Shown here: piece after piece, positions 1 through 8,723 of the stretch
How positions within the stretch are numbered: position 1 is the first letter of the stretch
How the letters are laid out: each line of letters starts with the position of its first letter
Assembly: GCA_002504495.1 (NCBI GenBank)
Contig: DATC01000099.1
Span: 1-39,225 of the forward strand
Direction: 5' to 3'
Source of the DNA: Methanomassiliicoccaceae archaeon UBA537
GTDB taxonomy: Archaea; Thermoplasmatota; Thermoplasmata; Methanomassiliicoccales; Methanomethylophilaceae
Length of the DNA stretch: 39,225 nt
The notes under the pieces: model-generated
Database searches by the model: none
What the model was told of the DNA's origin: nothing
The model's input: the letters and a program-made list of their open reading frames with translations, nothing else
Position numbers and translations under genes: made by a program

Positions 1-44
1 GCTCCGCAGTCGGGGCACTTGACCTTGATGAAGTTTCCGGACAT
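1..44 (-). CDS. rps27e: 30S ribosomal protein S27e, N-terminal fragment (runs off left edge)
   Basis: Only the first 14 codons are inside the window. They read MSGNFIKVKCPDCG, which matches the start of archaeal S27e, including the first CxxC half of its zinc-binding site. The ATG at 44 lies 5 nt after the L44e stop, and a GTGAT element a few bases upstream can act as a ribosome binding site. The L44e-S27e pair is a standard archaeal arrangement. The gene is truncated by the window edge, not broken. Confidence 0.85.
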   Translation of the reverse strand, partial: MSGNFIKVKCPDCG

Positions 45-49
45 GGATA

Positions 50-328
50 TCACTCTGTGAGCTCGAATTTCTTCGCGCGGATGCACGGGGAGATGTTGGC
101 CTTCTTGCACTGGGTGCACCTGTACCTGAGGTTGATCCTCTTGGTGGGCTTCTCCCTTCCTTCGGGCTTGGGCCTGGGGAAACCTCCGTATCCGGCGGTG
201 ACCTTTCTGAACCTTCTCTGTCCCCACTTGAGTTCGCTGGCCTTCTTCTTCTTGACCCTCTCGACCTCCTGCACGGTGTGCGCCTTGCAGGTGGGGCAGT
301 ATCTCTTTACAGTCCTGGGCATCTTCAT
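50..328 (-). CDS. rpl44e: 50S ribosomal protein L44e
   Basis: Large-subunit ribosomal protein of archaea and eukaryotes, 92 residues here. Two CxxC pairs (YCPTC near residue 11 and RCTQC near residue 71) form the zinc ribbon. The basic K/R-rich middle is typical of the rRNA-binding region. The ATG at 328 is chosen because it follows a GGTGA ribosome binding site by 6 nt and gives the family N-terminus MKMPR; an in-frame start at 337 lacks this support. It is the first gene of an operon with S27e. A TATA-like GGTTAAATAGG at about 375-385 sits roughly 50 nt upstream of the start. Confidence 0.95.
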   Translation of the reverse strand: MKMPRTVKRYCPTCKAHTVQEVERVKKKKASELKWGQRRFRKVTAGYGGFPRPKPEGREKPTKRINLRYRCTQCKKANISPCIRAKKFELTE

Positions 329-396
329 TTGAATCACCTAGAATGTGAACGGGGTCCGACTAATAGGCGTGTCCTATTTAACCCTAATTGTCTGGT

Positions 397-1137
397 TTAT
401 AGTAACGCGCGAGCAGGGTGGGATCGCTCTTTCTTAGACAGGAGTTCCGAGCGCTTTTGGATATTGCCTTCAGCATCGCAGATCAGCGCCTCGTACGCCG
501 TGTTCAGGAACAGCCCGTTCTCGACCACTCCCGGAATGACGTCTATCCTCGATTCCAGGAAGTACGGGTTGGCTATGCCTTCCGGGAACCTGCAGTCGTA
601 GATGTAGTTCCCCCCGTCGGTCACGAACGGTTCGTCGCCCTTCATGCGGAGGATGGGATCGCAGCCCTGCCTCTTCAGTGCGAAGGCGGTGTGCTCGTGA
701 CCGAATCTGAGGACCTCAACAGGGAGCGGGGCCTTGGTCCCGAGCTTGTTGACGAGCTTGCTGCAGTCTGCGACGATGATCTCTTTGACGGTGGCCGCGG
801 CCACGATCTTCTCTCTGAGCAACGCTCCTCCGAGGCCTTTGATGAGATTCATCTTGTCGTCGATTTCGTCAGCACCATCTATGGTGACGTCGAGCTTGTC
901 GATATCGTCGAGTTCGACGACGGTGATTCCCTCTTCACGGGCCAGTTCCTCGCTCTGCACCGATGTCGCGACGCACTTCAGCTGGAATCCCTCGTTCCTG
1001 ACGAGGTGCCCGATTCTTTTGATGGCGTAGTATGCAGTGGAACCTGTGCCGAGGCCGATGTTCATTCCGTCCTTGACGAATTCGTCGACAGCCTTCTCAG
1101 CAACCAGCTTTTTCATTTCCGCAGCGTCTAATGCCAT
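397..1137 (-). CDS. rpiA: Ribose-5-phosphate isomerase A
   Basis: Interconverts ribose 5-phosphate and ribulose 5-phosphate, supplying ribose for nucleotides in methanogens. The protein of about 246 residues carries the family signatures: the GLGTGSTAYYAI phosphate-binding loop near the N-terminus, the DGADEID catalytic segment and KGLGGALLREKIVA. The ATG at 1137 is preferred over an upstream in-frame TTG at 1155. A GGGGA stretch 4 nt before the ATG may serve as a weak ribosome binding site. It lies upstream of L44e on the same strand, but the gap of about 70 nt with its own TATA-like element suggests separate transcription. Confidence 0.95.
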   Translation of the reverse strand: MALDAAEMKKLVAEKAVDEFVKDGMNIGLGTGSTAYYAIKRIGHLVRNEGFQLKCVATSVQSEELAREEGITVVELDDIDKLDVTIDGADEIDDKMNLIKGLGGALLREKIVAAATVKEIIVADCSKLVNKLGTKAPLPVEVLRFGHEHTAFALKRQGCDPILRMKGDEPFVTDGGNYIYDCRFPEGIANPYFLESRIDVIPGVVENGLFLNTAYEALICDAEGNIQKRSELLSKKERSHPARALL

Positions 1138-1344
1138 GGGATCCCCGATACCCAATCCCCGTCTTCCTTATCATCTTTGTCGCTCCGGCTGTATCGCTTT
1201 CTCTCTGAGATAGTTTTAGAAGAGACTAAAACGTAATAGTCGTCATGATTCGTCGCAGCAATTTGGATCGGGCATGAGCCAGATGTCCGAAAGATCCGGT
1301 CAGGGCGGATTAGTCGGCCCTAACAAATCACATAGTTTTTGAGG

Positions 1345-1358
1345 CATGACTAATCATG
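1345..1358. repeat. Inverted repeat upstream of the ferredoxin promoter
   Basis: CATGA-CTAA-TCATG is an inverted repeat with 5-bp arms just upstream of the ferredoxin TATA element. A GACTAAT inside it is complementary to an ATTAGTC near 1309. It could be a regulator site, but the arms are short and chance is possible. Confidence 0.3.
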
Positions 1359-1369
1359 TCGACGTAACG

Positions 1370-1378
1370 GCTTTATAC
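1370..1378 (+). promoter_or_regulatory. TATA-like element of the ferredoxin gene
   Basis: GCTTTATAC centred near 1375 sits about 38 nt before the ferredoxin ATG. A start site about 26 nt downstream (near 1401) would leave a 12-nt leader containing the GAGGT ribosome binding site. Seen by eye only. Confidence 0.5.
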
Positions 1379-1412
1379 AGTGTCTCCGGTCTTCGGATCA
1401 GAGGTAAATCAA

Positions 1413-1580
1413 ATGGCAGCAACCATCAATGGATCCGATTGCGTGGCCTGTGGAGCATGTGTCGACGTCTGTCCCGAGGGAGCCATCTCCTGCGAGGACA
1501 TCGCCATCATCGATGCTTCTAAGTGCGTCGATTGCGGCGCATGCGTCGACGAGTGCCCCAGCGGTTGCATCTCCGATTGA
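1413..1580 (+). CDS. Small 2[4Fe-4S] ferredoxin
   Basis: A 55-residue bacterial-type ferredoxin made of two CxxCxxCxxxCP motifs: CVACGACVDVCP at about residues 10-21 and CVDCGACVDECP at about 38-49. Each motif supplies three cysteines to one cluster and one to the other. The ATG follows a GAGGT ribosome binding site by 7 nt; an upstream in-frame GTG lacks one. The protein is very acidic and has no extra domains, so it is probably a soluble one-electron carrier. In methanogens such carriers link hydrogenase/Hdr complexes with formyl-methanofuran dehydrogenase and oxidoreductases. It is monocistronic, with a hairpin following. The specific partner cannot be told from the sequence. Confidence 0.93.
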   Translation: MAATINGSDCVACGACVDVCPEGAISCEDIAIIDASKCVDCGACVDECPSGCISD

Positions 1581-1597
1581 AAATCGATCGGCAAACT

Positions 1598-1630
1598 CCT
1601 CCCTTCGGGGAGGTACTTCTTCTCTTCTTA
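1598..1630 (+). terminator. Hairpin terminator after ferredoxin
   Basis: CCTCCC-TTCG-GGGAGG (1598-1613) is a perfect 6-bp stem with a UUCG tetraloop, followed by a pyrimidine/T-rich tract. It lies 17 nt after the ferredoxin stop and before the next gene on the same strand. Confidence 0.6.
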
Positions 1631-1656
1631 TATTCTACATCCGTATTCCGAGGTTC

Positions 1657-2334
1657 ATGAGGTTGGCCTCTCTGTATTCCGGCGGTAAGGATTCCACGTT
1701 CTCCATGTATCTGACACTCCAGCAGGGGCATGATATCCCATATGTGGTGAACGTCGTTCCCGAGGATTCCGCATCGTGGATTTTCCACACGCCGAATCTC
1801 GGCGTGGTGCCGTTGATGGCTGAATCCATGGGGCGTGAGCTGATTACAGGCACCAGTTCCGGTTCCGAAGAAGGAGATATGGAGGGACTTCATCGTGCAT
1901 TGGACGGTCTGGATGTCGAAGGCGTTGTTTCGGGCGCGATATGGTCGGATTACCAGTGGGACCGCATGAACATCGTATGCGGGGACCTGGGACTCAAGCT
2001 GTTCGCACCTCTCTGGAGGAAGGACCAGGACATGCTGATGGACCAGTTCCTGGATTCCGGCATCAGGGCCATGATTGTTGGGTGCTATGCCGAGGGCCTC
2101 GGCGAGGAATGGCTGGGAAGGATCATCGACCGGGAGGCGGTCGAGGAGTTGAAGAAGATCAGATCCAAGACAGGTATAAGCATAATGGGAGAGGGCGGGG
2201 AGTACGAATCCCTCACCCTCGATTCGCCCATGTGCTCCAGGCCGCTGGTCGTCGACGGATGCGAGAAGGATTGGTCGAGCCAGGGCGGCACTCTTAGAGT
2301 CACATCGGCTCATCTGGTGACATCTCCTTCGCTC
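1657..2334 (+). CDS. dph6: Diphthine--ammonia ligase-like ATP-binding protein (MJ0570/Dph6 family), 3' end unresolved
   Basis: N-type ATP pyrophosphatase family enzyme proposed to amidate diphthine on elongation factor 2. The PP-loop SGGKDS is at residues 8-13. Further family signatures are GVVSGAIWSDYQWDRM, FAPLWRKDQDMLMDQ, IVGCYAEGLGEEWLGR and GEGGEYESLTLD. The ATG at 1657 is preceded by GAGGT. The conserved domain ends around LRVTSAHLV, where relatives stop after about 220-230 residues. Here the frame stays open to 2859, running antisense through the end of the copper ATPase gene. The end given is therefore the dyad at the junction, not a stop codon. Either the protein truly has a long unrelated tail, or one base is missing near 2320-2345. 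Confidence 0.82.
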
Positions 2335-2340
2335 GAGCGA
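2329..2340. repeat. Perfect 12-bp palindrome at the convergent dph6/copA junction
   Basis: TCGCTCGAGCGA is a perfect 12-bp palindrome located where both convergent proteins lose family similarity. It could be the remnant of a shared terminator hairpin, with an extremely tight loop. It is also a likely place for a base-calling or assembly indel. Confidence 0.5.
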
Positions 2341-4536
2341 GCGCGGCCTGAACCTTCTCAGCCTAAGGGCGTTAGCGGACACTGTGATCGAGGACAGCGA
2401 CATGGCCGCGGCGGATATCATGGGCATTTCGTCGACAAGGCCATCGAATCCCAGAATCACAGGAAGGCCGGCGGCTATTGGTATGCACACGATGTTATAG
2501 ATGAATGCGAAGAACAGATTCTCCCTTATGTTCTTCAGCGTCGCCTTTCCGATCTCGAAAGTCGCCGGGACCGTCCTCAGATCGCTGTTCATCAACACTA
2601 CATCGGCCGATTCGATGGCTATATCGGTGCCGGAGCCTATAGCGATGCCGAGATCGGCCTGGGTGAGCGCAGGAGCATCGTTTATCCCGTCACCGGTCAT
2701 TGCGACCCGCTTCTGCGCGACTTGAAAGTCCTTCACCTTATCCAGCTTGTCTCCCGGCATGACATCCGACATCACGGTATCGATGCCGACATCGGCGGCG
2801 ATGCGTTCCGCGGTGCTCCGGCGGTCCCCGGTCACCATGAGGACCTCCATTCCGTCTGACTTCAGCGAGGATACGGCGTTCCTGCTTTCGGGCCTGACCG
2901 GGTCGGCAAGCTCGATGGATCCGGCATAGGTTCCGTCGAATGCGGCATGTATGACGATTCTTCCATCCGGACGATCGAGGTCTGCGCCTTCCGGAACGGA
3001 TATTCCTAATTCGGACAGGTAGCGTGCGCTGCCTACGGCCACATCGGTCTCGTCTACATTGCAGGAGATTCCCCCTCCGACCGTGCTCTTGAATCCCGAA
3101 TGCGCCCGTCTTGGCGCTCCTTTGGAATCGGCATAGCGAACGACGGCCTTCGCCAGAGGATGCTCGGAATCGACTTCAGCCGATCCCACAAGCGATAGGA
3201 ATCTGACTAGGTCGGAAGGCGTATCCACGGATATCACTTCGGGTTTTCCGATTGTGACGGTACCAGTCTTATCGAGAATCACCGTGTCTATCTTCCCGGC
3301 GCTCTCTATGGAAGCCGCGGTCTTGAAGAGGATCCCGTGCCTGGACCCGAGTCCCGTTCCCACGACTATTGCGAGAGGCGTGGCCAATCCCATGGCGCAG
3401 GGGCATGCGATGACCGTCACGGAGATCGCGATCTTCAGCGCGAACATGATATCGCGTCCTGCGAGGATCCAGCCTGCGAGAGCCATCGCGGCTATGGCTA
3501 TCACTGTCGGGACGAACACGGCGGCCACGCGGTCGGCCAATGCGGATACGGGGGCCTTGCCGCTCTGTGCCATCTCCATCATCCTGGCGATCTGGAACAG
3601 GACCGTCCCGTCCCCGACCTTCCGGACCTCGGCCTTCATGCTTCCGGCTCCGTTCACAGTCGCGCCGTATATCGTCGAGCCGGGGCCTTTCGAGACGGGC
3701 AGGCTCTCTCCGGTGAGCATGGATTCGTCGACGGATGTGTTTCCTTCGATCACCATTGCATCGGCGGGCACCTTCTCTCCGGGACGGATCAAGACTATAT
3801 CGCCCACCTTCAATTCCGATGATCCGATCCTCTTCTCCTTTCCATCGACGATGATGGTAGCTTCGTTGGGAGCCATCTGAAGCAGTTTTCTGAGCGAATC
3901 GTTGGTGGTGTATTTGGAACGCGCTTCCAGATACTTGCCGATGCTTACGAGGGCTATGATCATTCCTGCCGAGTCGAATGTCAGGGAATGAAGCATGCCG
4001 TCTCCCGTGAAGATCTGGTATGTGACGTATGCGCCCATGAGGACGGATGCGATGCATCCGAGCGATACCAGGGAGTCCATCGTAGGTGTGCGTGTGAAGA
4101 GGGCCGGAATCCCTCTTCTGAAGAATCTTCTTCCGCTGTACAGCACCGGCATGAGCAGAAGGATCTCCAGGATGCACACGGATTGGGCGCTCAGGCCCGT
4201 TTCGAATCCGAACATGTGTCCCATGGAGACCACTATCAGGGGCAGAGCGAACATCAAGGCGATGATCAGATCGCGCTTCTGGATCTCCAGGGATCTTCTG
4301 GCGGCTGCATCTGCGCTCTCCTGGTCGTCATCCACCACCTGGTATCCGGCACCGGCGATGGCATCGACGATACGGGATTCGGGAACGATCGTGTCGTCGT
4401 ATGTCACCGTGACGGTGTTGTTGCCGAAATTGGCAGAACACGAAACCGCGCCGTCGATTCTTCCGACGGCCCCTTCTATGCGTGCGGAGCACGCGGCGCA
4501 GCTCATGCCCCCCACGCGGAAAACGCGGGTCTTCAT
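2335..4536 (-). CDS. copA: Copper-exporting P1B-type ATPase, 3' end unresolved
   Basis: Inner-membrane Cu(I) pump with about 734 residues of recognisable domain. One heavy-metal-associated domain at the N-terminus has MSCAAC (C13, C16). Then come TGES (275-278), the ion-binding CPC (378-380), phosphorylation motif DKTGT (422-426), HP (459-460) and GDGINDAP (615-622). YN (680-681) and MSLSS (712-716) in the last two helices complete the P1B-1 Cu(I) signature. The ATG at 4536 overlaps the copZ stop as ATGA, so translation is probably coupled. The family ends soon after ANALRLRRF; here the frame continues without a stop to 1519, antisense to dph6 and the end of the ferredoxin gene. That extension of about 270 residues looks non-coding. 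Confidence 0.93.
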
Positions 4537-4751
4537 CGGAACAGGCCTTGCTTCATCTTTCCGCGGAATCCGGCATCCACGACCGCTCTGACCAGGGCGT
4601 CGTCATCCGCGTCTCCTTCGACGGTCGCAGTCCCCTTCTTCAGATTGACATCGACGGATGTCACTCCCGGTACGGCTCTCAGGGCCTTGTCCACGCTGGA
4701 GGCGCATCCTTCGCACATCATGCCTTCGATCTTAACGGTCTTCTTCGCCAT
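4533..4751 (-). CDS. copZ: Copper chaperone, single heavy-metal-associated domain (CopZ-like)
   Basis: A 72-residue cytosolic metallochaperone with the beta-alpha-beta-beta-alpha-beta fold expected of HMA proteins. Its metal site is GMMCEGC (C13, C16). It would carry Cu(I) to the N-terminal domain of the adjacent ATPase. Its stop overlaps the copA ATG by 4 nt, so copZ-copA form a two-gene operon with the chaperone first. Upstream lie two inverted repeats and an AT-rich TATA-like stretch (about 4820-4830 on this strand), suggesting metal-responsive control. The exact metal is inferred from the ATPase motifs. Confidence 0.92.
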   Translation of the reverse strand: MAKKTVKIEGMMCEGCASSVDKALRAVPGVTSVDVNLKKGTATVEGDADDDALVRAVVDAGFRGKMKQGLFR

Positions 4752-4764
4752 AGTATCGCTTCCT

Positions 4765-4775
4765 GCGCAATGCGC
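4765..4775. repeat. GCGCA-A-TGCGC inverted repeat upstream of copZ
   Basis: Perfect 5-bp arms around a single base, 14 nt upstream of the copZ ATG. It falls in the leader or near the transcription start, where a repressor could bind or a small hairpin could form. Confidence 0.4.
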
Positions 4776-4779
4776 GCGT

Positions 4780-4798
4780 CATTCCAGATTTCGGAATG
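4780..4798. promoter_or_regulatory. Candidate operator CATTCC-N7-GGAATG upstream of copZ-copA
   Basis: Perfect 6-bp arms CATTCC (4780-4785) and GGAATG (4793-4798) separated by 7 nt, between the TATA-like stretch and the copZ start. The size and place fit a dimeric repressor site controlling copper export. No regulator gene is adjacent. Confidence 0.5.
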
Positions 4799-4823
4799 CT
4801 TAATTCTGCAACGGCGTTAATCT

Positions 4824-4862
4824 ATAAAAAAAGTGTTCGACGGGCCGGAATCGCCCGTCGAA
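4824..4862 (-). terminator. Strong hairpin terminator of the helicase gene
   Basis: A perfect 10-bp stem, TTCGACGGGC with GCCCGTCGAA (4836-4845 and 4853-4862), with a 7-nt loop. It is followed in the minus direction by CACTTTTTTTATAG. It sits 12 nt after the helicase stop. The T-run also overlaps the copZ promoter region. Confidence 0.8.
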
Positions 4863-4873
4863 GGTGTTTGGAA

Positions 4874-7800
4874 TCAGGAATTCGCGGTGCTGCGTTCTAT
4901 CGCAGCGATGATGCCTGCAATCTCTCTTTCAGGATCCTTCCACATCCCGGGCGTCCAGACCCTGTGTATCTTCCACCCTCTGGATTCCAGGTACTTCTGG
5001 CGGTGGTAGTCCCTCTCCCTTGTGGACGCATCCATGGAGTAGAGGTGGCTGTCGCATTCTATTCCGAGAATGTACCTGTTCCCCTGCTTGACTGCCAGGT
5101 CGATCTGATATCCTCCGATTCCGACGCCCTTCTCGACGGTGTATCCCTTGCGGGTCAGAGCGCTGTAGACGCGGTCGGATATGTTCGACCGGTCGATCTC
5201 GTCCGGCTTGGACCATCTCTCGTCCCCGAACGATTTCAGGATCGAGTCTGCGAGATCCCTGTTCCCGTCGCTGACCGCTCTGGCGTACTGGAGGTACTTC
5301 TTCAGTATTCTGGGCCCCTCGTTCTTCACGTTGTCCACCTGAAGGTCGGCCGGATCGAACGATGTGACGATGGCGATCTTCTTCTTCGCTCTGGAGATCG
5401 CGACGTTCAGGCGGTTCTCGCCTCCGCGGTTGTTGAGCCATCCGAACCTCTGCATCAGGCGTCCTTCCGAGTTCTTCGCATACCCTACGGAGAAGATGAT
5501 CACATCGCGTTCATCGCCCTGCACGGATTCTATGTTCTTGATGAACAGGCCCACGTCCTCTCCGTTGTCGAAGCGGCGCATCTCGTCGTTCACCATCTTT
5601 CCGAACGACGGATCGGCGTCGCATGCCTCGTCGAGGACATCGCTTATCAGGTCCCTCTGAGAGGAGTTGAATGTGATGATACCGATGCTCTCGTTGTCCC
5701 TCCTGGTGTTGAAGAACTCCTTCAGCAGCTCGACAACCTTGTCTGCCTCGGTGCGGTTGGACTTGTCCTCCCAGAGGCCGTTCACTCTGAACATCTCGAT
5801 GGGCGGCCTGTCGGGTTCTTCCACGTTGGGCGACACGTACAGCCTGCCGCCGTAGAACGCGTAGTTGGAGAACGCTATCAGCTCCTCGTACTTGGAGCGG
5901 TAGTGGAAGTTGAGCAGGATCGAATCGTACCTTGACCGGGCAAGATCCAGCAGGCTCTCCTCCTCCAGTGCGGCCGACACATCGTCCTCCGGGTCGTCCT
6001 CGTCGCTCTCATAGTCGATCCTGCCCGAACCGAGAGAGGACGGGCGCAGCTGCTTGTGGTCTCCGGCGACGACCACCTTCTTGGCGCGGTATATGGACGG
6101 GACTCCCTTCTCGACGTACATCTGGGATGCCTCGTCGAATATCAGGATGTCGAATATGCCCATCTCCAGCGGAAGGATCTCGGATACCACCTCGGGGGTC
6201 AGGAGCCATACCTTCACACCCTTGAACAGCTCGTAGCCGTATCTCCCGATGAACTTGTTCAGGTTCCATTTCCTCTTGGACTCGACGATCCTGTTGATGT
6301 CCCCGCGACGTTTGGACTCGGTGATGTATCTGAGGTCCTGCTGGAGGATCTCCTCCACCCTGTCGCGGCAGATGCTCCTCTTCTCGGAGATCTTCCGATC
6401 CATGTCGGCTATGATCGAGTCGAAATCCCATATCTCCTGCATGATGTCCTTGTGCTCGGCATCGAACTTCTGCAGATGGTCGTTCAGGATCCACTGGAAT
6501 ATGCGGTCGTTGCTCTCCTGGAACGGCAGCTTCGTCTCTGCAGAGACGCTCAGGATGTCGTCTCCGTAGTTCTTCTCGTGGGTGCTGAGTCTGTCGTAGA
6601 CCGTGGCTCTGGCGGCGTAGGTCTCGTATCCGTCGAGATTCTCGAATATCGACCGGGGATCGTCCATTAGGGCGCCGATGGTGCGCTCGTTGTATCCGGA
6701 GAAGTATCTGTCCGCGAGGGCCGTGGTCTCACGGGTGACCTTCCCCTTGGAGAAGAGCTTTCCGATGAACCCTTTGGAATTCAGTTCGTCGATCTGCCTC
6801 TCCAGGTCCAGCAGCCCGGCCTTCATCTCCCCTATGTCGAACTCCGTCAGCCCCTTCTTCATCTGCGTCATCCAGGGGTTCTTGGATGTAAGCTGATGGA
6901 ACTCGTCGAAGTTGCGCATGAGGGTCGGATCGGAGAACCTCCTGTGGAGGTCCTGCACATCCGGATACTTCAGATCCAGCAGCGACGGTTCCACGTTCTC
7001 CTTGAGGATCCTGTACTCCTCGAACTGGCGTTTGTCGCTCATGTCCAGCCAGCGGTCCATGTCGTAGAGCCTGTACGGCTCTATGCCGAATGTTCCGGGT
7101 CTGTACATGACATCGGCTATGTTCTGAAGAATCGAGACATCTTTGTCGATGCTGTCGGATACGGTCTCGATGTCCGAGCGCTTTCCAGGCATTCCGGCCT
7201 CGAGCATCCTGGCCAGCTGCTTGTAGAAGCTCTCCTTGTCCGCGACGTCGTCAATCTGGAGGCAGTACTTGGATAGCGTCCCAAGCCTGGAGTAGACGAC
7301 GTCTAGCGCGGTCTTCTTCTCGGAGACCATGAGGACGGTCTTCCCGCGGACCACAGCGGACGTGATCAGCCCTGTGATCACCTGCGACTTGCCGGTGCCC
7401 GGAGGGCCTTGGACCACTATCTCGTCCCCTTTCTCCATGGCCGATATGATGTTCTCCTGGGAGCTGTTCAGGGAGTTGATGTAGAACAGGTCGCGCTCGG
7501 AGGCATCCAGGCCCTTCGCGGCGATCGCCTCCTCGCTGAGCGGGAGCGGATAGTCCGACATGAAGTCGCCCTTGTTCAGATCCACTATGAGATCGTTCAG
7601 GATGCCGTTGATCTCCCTGCCGGCGAGCATGCTGTCGAAGTCCTTCTGTATGGAGCTGGAGTACGTGGGGTACTTGCCCAGGACGATGTTGGAGACGAGG
7701 TGCATCTCTCCCGGCTGATATTTGGGGAACTCTCCTGCCTTGTACTCGGTGAACGCCGTAGGCATGGAGTACGCGAAATCCAGGGCGATCCCGTTCCTGT

Positions 7801-8608
7801 TGTAGAAGTCGACGAGATTGGACAGGAACGACTCGCCGGAGTAGTCCTCCAGTATGTTGTCCGGCAGAGGCCTGTTCTGGCATCCGGCCTTGATGAATCC
7901 GAGGATCAGAGTGTTGTTGTAGATGGCATCCCTTGAGTCGTCCATCTTTAGGACGATGGTGCGGGTGTCCTTCTCCATGATGACCGGGAACAGCGCCAGC
8001 GGGGCACGTATGTCCAGGTCGCCGTCGGGCATCTTGCCTTCCACGAACGGATACGCGATGTACAGGTCGTACTGACCCTTGTCGCGCTGCTCCCTGTTGA
8101 CCTCGCGCATGATGTTGTTGAGGTCCTTGAACGCCTTCGCCGCATCCTGTCCTCCTTTGGACGTATCGACGAGCTTCAGCGATCTCTTGTTTCCGAAGAC
8201 GAGGCCCATTATGTCGACGCCTGGCAGGGACATGACGTCGAATGCCAGCTTCTTCGAGAGCTTGGGCTGGAACAGGAGGCGGTTGGCCTTGTTTATATTG
8301 ACGAGCTTCTTCTCCAGTTCGCGAAGGGTCTGCGCCGCCTCTGCATCTATGCTGGAGCCGTTGGCGGCGGTTATCGCGTATTTGCGCGTGACGGCGAGGA
8401 AATCATCGCCGTACAGCTCGACGAAACGTTGGCCGACTCCGGGGATCGCCGCGAAGTCGTCGGCCTTCGTCGGAACACGCTGGGCCATCACACGCAACGC
8501 CTCGTCCGTGCACACGGTGACGGGGCGTCCGCCGGAGCTCCTCCTGTCGTTGCGCAAAGTCTCCCGGAGCTCGAGCAGTTCGCTGTAGAGGTCGTCTTCC
8601 AATCCCAT
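4874..8608 (-). CDS. HRDC-DUF4011-superfamily 1 helicase-MTES/Vsr-like nuclease fusion
   Basis: A 1,244-residue protein built from four parts. Residues about 22-82 resemble an HRDC nucleic-acid-binding domain (IPGVGQRFVELYG). About 95-370 look like DUF4011 (NKANRLLFQP). About 380-1100 form a UvrD/Dna2-like SF1 helicase: Walker A GPPGTGKS 401-408, Walker B DEAS 825-828, GDHKQL 850-855, ESVQGDERD 1027-1035 and NRLNVAISRAKKK 1066-1078. About 1140-1240 form a restriction-endonuclease-like domain of the MTES_1575 type with QID (D1170) and IECD (E1184, D1186). The ATG at 8608 lacks a Shine-Dalgarno site but has a TATA-like TTATCTTTATC about 25 nt upstream, implying a leaderless mRNA; the open frame extends further upstream without family sense. 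The gene is solitary. Likely roles are DNA repair or defence against foreign DNA; which one is not shown here. Confidence 0.85.
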   Translation of the reverse strand: MGLEDDLYSELLELRETLRNDRRSSGGRPVTVCTDEALRVMAQRVPTKADDFAAIPGVGQRFVELYGDDFLAVTRKYAITAANGSSIDAEAAQTLRELEKKLVNINKANRLLFQPKLSKKLAFDVMSLPGVDIMGLVFGNKRSLKLVDTSKGGQDAAKAFKDLNNIMREVNREQRDKGQYDLYIAYPFVEGKMPDGDLDIRAPLALFPVIMEKDTRTIVLKMDDSRDAIYNNTLILGFIKAGCQNRPLPDNILEDYSGESFLSNLVDFYNRNGIALDFAYSMPTAFTEYKAGEFPKYQPGEMHLVSNIVLGKYPTYSSSIQKDFDSMLAGREINGILNDLIVDLNKGDFMSDYPLPLSEEAIAAKGLDASERDLFYINSLNSSQENIISAMEKGDEIVVQGPPGTGKSQVITGLITSAVVRGKTVLMVSEKKTALDVVYSRLGTLSKYCLQIDDVADKESFYKQLARMLEAGMPGKRSDIETVSDSIDKDVSILQNIADVMYRPGTFGIEPYRLYDMDRWLDMSDKRQFEEYRILKENVEPSLLDLKYPDVQDLHRRFSDPTLMRNFDEFHQLTSKNPWMTQMKKGLTEFDIGEMKAGLLDLERQIDELNSKGFIGKLFSKGKVTRETTALADRYFSGYNERTIGALMDDPRSIFENLDGYETYAARATVYDRLSTHEKNYGDDILSVSAETKLPFQESNDRIFQWILNDHLQKFDAEHKDIMQEIWDFDSIIADMDRKISEKRSICRDRVEEILQQDLRYITESKRRGDINRIVESKRKWNLNKFIGRYGYELFKGVKVWLLTPEVVSEILPLEMGIFDILIFDEASQMYVEKGVPSIYRAKKVVVAGDHKQLRPSSLGSGRIDYESDEDDPEDDVSAALEEESLLDLARSRYDSILLNFHYRSKYEELIAFSNYAFYGGRLYVSPNVEEPDRPPIEMFRVNGLWEDKSNRTEADKVVELLKEFFNTRRDNESIGIITFNSSQRDLISDVLDEACDADPSFGKMVNDEMRRFDNGEDVGLFIKNIESVQGDERDVIIFSVGYAKNSEGRLMQRFGWLNNRGGENRLNVAISRAKKKIAIVTSFDPADLQVDNVKNEGPRILKKYLQYARAVSDGNRDLADSILKSFGDERWSKPDEIDRSNISDRVYSALTRKGYTVEKGVGIGGYQIDLAVKQGNRYILGIECDSHLYSMDASTRERDYHRQKYLESRGWKIHRVWTPGMWKDPEREIAGIIAAIERSTANS

Positions 8609-8723
8609 GGCGCGGGGTATGCCTTCGTGATAAAGATAATGTCGTACGAGGCGGGACGACGTTTCGGAGAACCTGACGGGCGTTGCGCATTGTATTAATC
8701 GATGTCCTGTTCTCGGAGAAGCC

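Noticed and set aside
1519..4536. A single 1,005-residue copper ATPase reading through to 1519
   Set aside because: Family similarity ends at about 2350; the remaining ~270 residues are antisense to dph6 and the ferredoxin end, lack any domain, and read as shadow sequence.
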